NCBI GenBank assembly: GCA_947477655.1
Contig: CANJTS010000001.1
Location: 372,001 to 436,000 of the forward strand
Length of the DNA stretch: 64,000 bases
Source of the DNA: CAILUG01 sp903844415
GTDB taxonomy: Bacteria; Pseudomonadota; Gammaproteobacteria; Pseudomonadales; Pseudohongiellaceae
Direction: 5' to 3'
Part shown: positions 59,980 to 64,000 of the stretch, piece after piece
Layout: each line of letters starts with the position of its first letter
Numbering within the stretch: position 1 is the stretch's first letter
Translations under genes and position numbers: made by a program
Notes under the pieces: model-generated
Told to the model about the DNA's origin: nothing
What the model saw: only the letters and a program-made list of their open reading frames with translations
Databases searched by the model: none

Positions 59980-61326
59980 GTGAACTCAATGGATTTAACC
60001 CAATACGTAAAATGGTTTCGACATTCCACGCCTTACATCAATGCCTATCGCGGCAAGGTGTTTGTCATTCTGTTGCCTGGCGAAGCCATCAAGCATGACA
60101 ATTTTTGGAACATCGCCCACGACATTACCCTTCTTAACAGTTTGGGGGTGAAGCTGGTGCTGGTATATGGAGCACGGCCGCAAATTGAAGCAGCCTTAAC
60201 TGCCAATGGCCTTACTGCTACTCTACATGAAAAAATTACCGGCCAAATGCGTAATACGGTGCGTATCACCGATGCCGCCAGTTTGGAGATCATCAAACAA
60301 GTCGTCGGCAAATTACGTATCGATATCGAAGCCACTTTTTCTATGGGGTTGATCAACTCTCCCATGCACGGGGCCGACATCACACTGGCAAGTGGTAATT
60401 TTATAATGGCTAAACCGTTTGGCATTCAACATGGCATTGATTTCGGTCTGACCGGCGAAGTGCGCAAAGTAGAAACCGATGCCATTCGCAAACAACTCGA
60501 TAATGGCAACATGGTGTTGTTGCCGAGCCTGGGTTATTCATCTACCGGCGAAGTATTTAATCTTACGGTAGAAGATGTTGCGTCCAACACTGCCATTGCC
60601 TTGAAGGCCGATAAATTATTGATCTACGGGAATGAGGCTGGCATTTTGGATCAGGACGGCGAACGTATCAGCAAACTCAGCGCCGAAGAAGCGCTCGCGC
60701 TGATAAAACAAAAAATCGCACAGAACGGAATCGATGAAGAGCTGCGCAATCTGGAATTGAGTGTCCAAGCATGCAGTGCTACGGTCAAACGCTCGCAGGT
60801 GATTTCCTACGAAGATGATGGCGCCTTACTGATCGAACTGTTCACCCGCGACGGCATTGGTACGCTAATAACCCAAGAACTCTACGAACAGTTACGCCCC
60901 GCCACTATTAAAGATGTGGGTGGAATTTTGGAGCTAATTGAACCACTGGAAGAAGAAGGTGTGTTGGTACATCGCTCGCGTGATTTATTGGAAGCGGAGA
61001 TCGAACAATTTGTAGTCATCGAACGCGAAGGCATGATTATTGCCTGTGGTGCACTTTATCCGCACGATACCCAATTAGCCGAATTAGCATGTATGGCAAC
61101 TCATCCTGAATACCGTAACCACAATCGTGGTCAAATGATATTGGAGCAATTAGAGAAGAATGCACGAAAACTTGGGCATAGCCGCTTATTTGTACTGACT
61201 ACAAAATCGCCACACTGGTTTGTGGAAAGAGGCTTTGTCGCCAGCGCGGTAGACGAACTGCCGGAAAAGAAAAAGTCTTTGTACAACTATCAACGTAATT
61301 CAAAAATATTTGTGAAACCGTTGTAA
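59980..61326 (+). CDS. argA: N-acetylglutamate synthase ArgA
   Basis: The first arginine-pathway enzyme, usually inhibited by arginine. The 448-residue protein (E. coli 443) has an amino-acid-kinase-like domain first (FVILLPGEAIKHDN, LVLVYGARPQIEAAL, LPSLGYSSTGEVFN) and a GNAT acetyltransferase domain from about 300 (ELACMATHPEYRNHNRGQMI). GTG start at 59980 with AAGGAAG 7 bp upstream; an ATG three codons later is possible. Having both argE and argA here implies the linear acetyl-cycle. Confidence 0.96.
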   Translation: MNSMDLTQYVKWFRHSTPYINAYRGKVFVILLPGEAIKHDNFWNIAHDITLLNSLGVKLVLVYGARPQIEAALTANGLTATLHEKITGQMRNTVRITDAASLEIIKQVVGKLRIDIEATFSMGLINSPMHGADITLASGNFIMAKPFGIQHGIDFGLTGEVRKVETDAIRKQLDNGNMVLLPSLGYSSTGEVFNLTVEDVASNTAIALKADKLLIYGNEAGILDQDGERISKLSAEEALALIKQKIAQNGIDEELRNLELSVQACSATVKRSQVISYEDDGALLIELFTRDGIGTLITQELYEQLRPATIKDVGGILELIEPLEEEGVLVHRSRDLLEAEIEQFVVIEREGMIIACGALYPHDTQLAELACMATHPEYRNHNRGQMILEQLEKNARKLGHSRLFVLTTKSPHWFVERGFVASAVDELPEKKKSLYNYQRNSKIFVKPL

Positions 61327-61349
61327 TCAAAGCAAAGCAAGAATTATTG

Positions 61350-61391
61350 AACATTAAAGGAACATTAAAGGGGTCTGACCCTTTTAATGTT
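61350..61391. repeat. REP-like palindrome between argA and ilvD
   Basis: A near-perfect 31-bp palindrome at 61361-61391 centred on GGGGTCTGACCC, with arms AACATTAAA and TTTAATGTT. The left arm AACATTAAAGG is also duplicated in tandem just before it (61350-61360). A related hairpin follows the MazG-like gene at 63682-63701. It may act as a terminator for argA or as a mobile REP-type element. Confidence 0.75.
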
Positions 61392-61446
61392 AAGCGCTCT
61401 TTCCTCCTTTGATCATTCTGAAAATTTTGATTTAGAGATAAACCTA

Positions 61447-63288
61447 ATGCCCAAATACCGCTCACTCACCACCACTCAAGGTCGCAACCAGGCTGGCGCA
61501 CGCGCACTATGGCGCGCCACTGGTATGAAAGATGAAGACTTCAGCAAACCTATAATTGCTGTATCCAATTCTTTTACGCAATTTGTGCCTGGCCATGTCC
61601 ATCTGAAAGACATGGGACAACTGGTAGCACGAGAAATAGAGCGTGCTGGCGGCGTGGCAAAAGAGTTCAACACTATTGCAGTAGATGACGGCATTGCCAT
61701 GGGTCACGACGGCATGCTCTACAGCTTGCCTTCGCGTGAACTCATCGCCGATTCTGTGGAATACATGGTTAATGCCCACTGCGCCGATGCCATTGTGTGT
61801 ATTTCCAATTGCGACAAAATCACGCCCGGCATGTTGATGGCTGCGCTGCGCCTTAATATCCCTGTGATCTTTGTGTCTGGCGGGCCCATGGAAGCAGGCA
61901 AAACCAAATTGGCTAATCAAGTTATTAAGTTAGATTTGGTGGACGCTATGGTGGCTGGCTTTGACAGTAATTTAAGCGATGACCAAGTGGACAAATACGA
62001 ACGCTCCGCCTGCCCCACATGTGGCTCCTGTTCTGGCATGTTCACAGCCAACTCGATGAACTGTTTAACGGAAGCTCTGGGTTTATCATTACCTGGCAAT
62101 GGCTCGTTGCTTGCCACTCACTCCGATCGGGAACAACTGTTTTTGCAAGCGGGCCGCACCATCGTGGAGCTGTGCAAACGCTATTACGAGCATGATGACG
62201 AATCAGTATTGCCCCGCGCCATCGCCAATTTCAAAGCATTTGAAAATGCTATGACTCTCGACATCGCCATGGGCGGCTCTACCAATACCATTTTACATTT
62301 GCTGGCCGCCGCACAAGAAGCTGAACTTGATTTCACCCAGCAAGATATTGACCGCTTGTCGCGCAAAGTTCCGCAACTGTGCAAAGTAGCTCCATCGACA
62401 CCGCTTTATCACATGGAAGATGTGCACCGTGCAGGCGGTGTTATGGGAATTCTTGGCGCGCTAGAACGTGGTGGCTTGTTGCACACAAGTGTAAGTACTG
62501 TACATAGCGCTACCATGCAACATGCCTTGCAAAAGTGGGACATCAAACGCACCACTGACGTCAAAGTGCAGGAATTTTTCCGCGCCGGGCCGGCTGGTAT
62601 CCCAACCCAAACGGCGTTCAGCCAGTCTACCCGCTGGAACACACTCGATGATGATCGCGAAAAGGGCTGTATCCGTGACGTACCGTTTGCCTACAGCGCA
62701 GAAGGTGGCCTGGCCGTACTATTTGGCAACATTGCAGTAAACGGCTGTATTGTTAAAACCGCCGGTGTTGATGTCAGCATCCACAAATTCTCGGGCCGTG
62801 CCCGCATTTTTGAAAGTCAGGACAGTTCGGTCAAAGCCATTTTGGCGGATGAAGTGAAAGCCGGCGATGTAATTGTCATCCGTTACGAAGGGCCACGCGG
62901 CGGCCCTGGCATGCAAGAAATGCTTTATCCTACCTCACACTTGAAATCTAAAGGTCTCGGCAAAGTGTGCGCGCTGTTTACCGATGGTCGATTCTCCGGT
63001 GGCACTTCTGGTCTTTCCATCGGCCATTCGTCTCCGGAAGCTGCAGAAGGCGGCGCCATTGCCCTCATCCAAGAAGGTGACATCATTAATATCGACATTC
63101 CCAATCGCACTATTAACGTGGCTGTCAGTGACGAGATATTGCAACAACGCCGAACCGCAATGGAAAGCAAAGGGGCTCTCGCCTGGAAACCTACTGAAAT
63201 ACGCACCCGAAAAGTATCTAGCGCACTACGTGCTTATGCCCTTCTAACCACCAGTGCAGACAAAGGTGCAGTGCGCAAAGTAGATTGA
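61447..63288 (+). CDS. ilvD: Dihydroxy-acid dehydratase IlvD
   Basis: An iron-sulfur dehydratase of branched-chain amino acid synthesis. The 613-residue protein (E. coli 616) has cluster ligands Cys122 (ISNCDKITPGM) and Cys195 within CPTCGSCSGMF, plus MGGSTNTILHLLA and DGRFSGGTSGLSIGHSSPEA (in part). The ATG at 61447 matches the family start MPKYRS; an in-frame ATG at 61387 starts inside the palindrome and adds unconserved residues. Confidence 0.97.
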   Translation: MPKYRSLTTTQGRNQAGARALWRATGMKDEDFSKPIIAVSNSFTQFVPGHVHLKDMGQLVAREIERAGGVAKEFNTIAVDDGIAMGHDGMLYSLPSRELIADSVEYMVNAHCADAIVCISNCDKITPGMLMAALRLNIPVIFVSGGPMEAGKTKLANQVIKLDLVDAMVAGFDSNLSDDQVDKYERSACPTCGSCSGMFTANSMNCLTEALGLSLPGNGSLLATHSDREQLFLQAGRTIVELCKRYYEHDDESVLPRAIANFKAFENAMTLDIAMGGSTNTILHLLAAAQEAELDFTQQDIDRLSRKVPQLCKVAPSTPLYHMEDVHRAGGVMGILGALERGGLLHTSVSTVHSATMQHALQKWDIKRTTDVKVQEFFRAGPAGIPTQTAFSQSTRWNTLDDDREKGCIRDVPFAYSAEGGLAVLFGNIAVNGCIVKTAGVDVSIHKFSGRARIFESQDSSVKAILADEVKAGDVIVIRYEGPRGGPGMQEMLYPTSHLKSKGLGKVCALFTDGRFSGGTSGLSIGHSSPEAAEGGAIALIQEGDIINIDIPNRTINVAVSDEILQQRRTAMESKGALAWKPTEIRTRKVSSALRAYALLTTSADKGAVRKVD

Positions 63289-63310
63289 GGATCAAAGGGA
63301 AAATGTAACC

Positions 63311-63664
63311 ATGCCAGAAACCTTCATCTCTACACTCCAGCTACGGTTACGTGAATTTGCTCAGGCGCGTGATTGGGAAAAGTTTCACAGCCCTAAAAAT
63401 CTGGTAATGGCTTTGACAGTAGAAGCAGCCGAACTGCAGGAAATATTTCAATGGCTCAACGAATCACAGGCAGCAGCACTCGATGCCATACAACGTGAAC
63501 GTGTAGCCGAAGAGATGGCGGATGTGCTGCTGTATCTTTGCCGTTTGGCTGATGTCGTCAAAATTGATTTGCAGCAAGCCGCGTTAGCTAAACTACAACG
63601 TAATGCCGAAAAATATCCAGCCGATGCAGTACGTGGCAGTGCTGCCAAATACAGCGATTATTGA
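63311..63664 (+). CDS. MazG-like nucleotide pyrophosphohydrolase
   Basis: A 117-residue all-alpha NTP pyrophosphatase of the RS21-C6/dCTPase-like group. Mg-binding helices: LTVEAAELQEIFQW and ERVAEEMADVLLYLCRLAD; the RDWEKFHSPKNL start is typical. Probable role: removal of modified or excess dNTPs. It follows ilvD by 22 bp, so cotranscription is likely. Confidence 0.88.
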   Translation: MPETFISTLQLRLREFAQARDWEKFHSPKNLVMALTVEAAELQEIFQWLNESQAAALDAIQRERVAEEMADVLLYLCRLADVVKIDLQQAALAKLQRNAEKYPADAVRGSAAKYSDY

Positions 63665-63681
63665 ACGAAAAATAATGCAAT

Positions 63682-63701
63682 AAAGGGGATAGACCCCTTT
63701 T
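63682..63701 (+). terminator. GGGG/CCCC hairpin after the MazG-like gene
   Basis: AAAGGGG (63682-63688) pairs perfectly with CCCCTTT (63694-63700) around the loop ATAGA, with a further T. It lies 18 bp after the stop and would work as an intrinsic terminator for ilvD-mazG. The core is similar to the palindrome at 61361-61391, so it may instead be a second REP-like copy. Confidence 0.6.
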
Positions 63702-63731
63702 GATCAACTGCCTTTCTTGAGGACCACCCAA

Positions 63732-64000
63732 GTGCTTTCCTATCGCCACGCCTTTCATGCCGGCAATTTTGCCGACATTATTAAACATCTGGTGTTGGCC
63801 AACACACTGCACTATGCCTGTCAAAAACCAGCACCACTGTTTTATCTTGATACCCATGCCGGTGCAGGTGTGTATCGACTTGGCTCCCATGAAGCCAATA
63901 AAACTGGCGAAGCAGCAGCTGGCATACGCAAACTAGATTTCCCAGCCTTGGTAGCCAGCGTCGGTGCAGCCGGCAGCCAGGCACTTACTATTTATCAACA
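63732..64000 (+). CDS. rlmJ: 23S rRNA (adenine-2030 N6)-methyltransferase RlmJ (partial)
   Basis: The N-terminal 89 codons of a gene cut by the right edge. The start LSYRHAFHAGNFADIIKHLV and FYLDTHAGAGVYRL, with the SAM-binding loop, match RlmJ. GTG start at 63732 with GAGG 9 bp upstream. The catalytic region is outside the window. Confidence 0.93.
   Translation, partial: MLSYRHAFHAGNFADIIKHLVLANTLHYACQKPAPLFYLDTHAGAGVYRLGSHEANKTGEAAAGIRKLDFPALVASVGAAGSQALTIYQ

Noticed and set aside
61387..61446. Longer ilvD start at 61387
   Set aside because: It begins inside the REP-like palindrome, has no ribosome binding site and adds residues absent from IlvD.

Overview
The window is a chromosomal segment of a gammaproteobacterium, close to half GC by eye. 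Gene order resembles Pseudomonas and its relatives. Recognisable Pseudomonas-like neighbourhoods are hisB-hisH beside mutY-yggX; hemC-hemD-hemX-hemY; cyaY/lptM-lysA-dapF-DUF484; and a long block running from a PilG/PilH-like gene pair through gshB, a TonB-like gene, yqgE, ruvX, pilT, yggS, proC, yggT, metX, metW, DUF4426, rdgB and hemW. The genus cannot be fixed from sequence alone. Almost everything is core housekeeping, coding density is high, and no intact phage, insertion sequence or CRISPR array was seen.

Layout. 1-4.1 kb: histidine genes, the MutY repair glycosylase, the YggX iron protein, a tRNA-Phe with its own promoter, a nucleotidase and Hsp15. 4.3-18 kb: redox and tetrapyrrole block (gshA, dsbB, rsd, hemB, trxA), rho with an unusual long leader, ubiD, the hemCDXY operon, argH, and a small lipoprotein gene bracketed by near-identical hairpin repeats. 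18.5-28 kb: the YheS ABC-F factor, an MscS channel, frataxin, the lysine/DAP cluster with the tiny lipoprotein gene lptM, and a 1041-residue three-domain glycosyltransferase located where relatives usually carry xerC. 28-32.3 kb: a minus-strand cluster of poorly characterised genes ending in a degenerate chemosensory module. 32.4-45.3 kb: the Pseudomonas-like gshB-to-hemW block, with dbpA and rluF placed between ruvX and pilT. 45.4-48 kb: a BtuFCD-type importer. 48-58 kb: lipid genes, comprising a hotdog thioesterase, a phosphodiesterase, two alpha/beta hydrolases (one fused to an acyltransferase) and a beta-oxidation operon. 58.3-64 kb: a pterin dehydratase, argE, argA, ilvD, a MazG-like gene and the start of rlmJ.

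Main points of interest. (1) Genes at 29.1-32.2 kb look like a PilG/PilH/ChpA twitching-chemosensory module in which phosphotransfer residues have been lost: the PilH-like regulator has Glu where the phosphorylated Asp should be, and the CheA-like protein has Tyr at the proposed phospho-His site and no recognisable ATP-binding N box. (2) The rho leader holds five copies of a 20-bp AT-rich repeat, a possible 28-codon leader peptide and a 78-nt stretch with no G at all, a candidate rut site for autoregulation. (3) A 48-codon gene with a good ribosome binding site overlaps the thiolase start by 4 bp. (4) The acyltransferase-hydrolase fusion has Gly in place of the nucleophilic Ser. (5) Two families of short palindromic repeats bracket gene cassettes (the lipoprotein gene; ilvD with the MazG-like gene).
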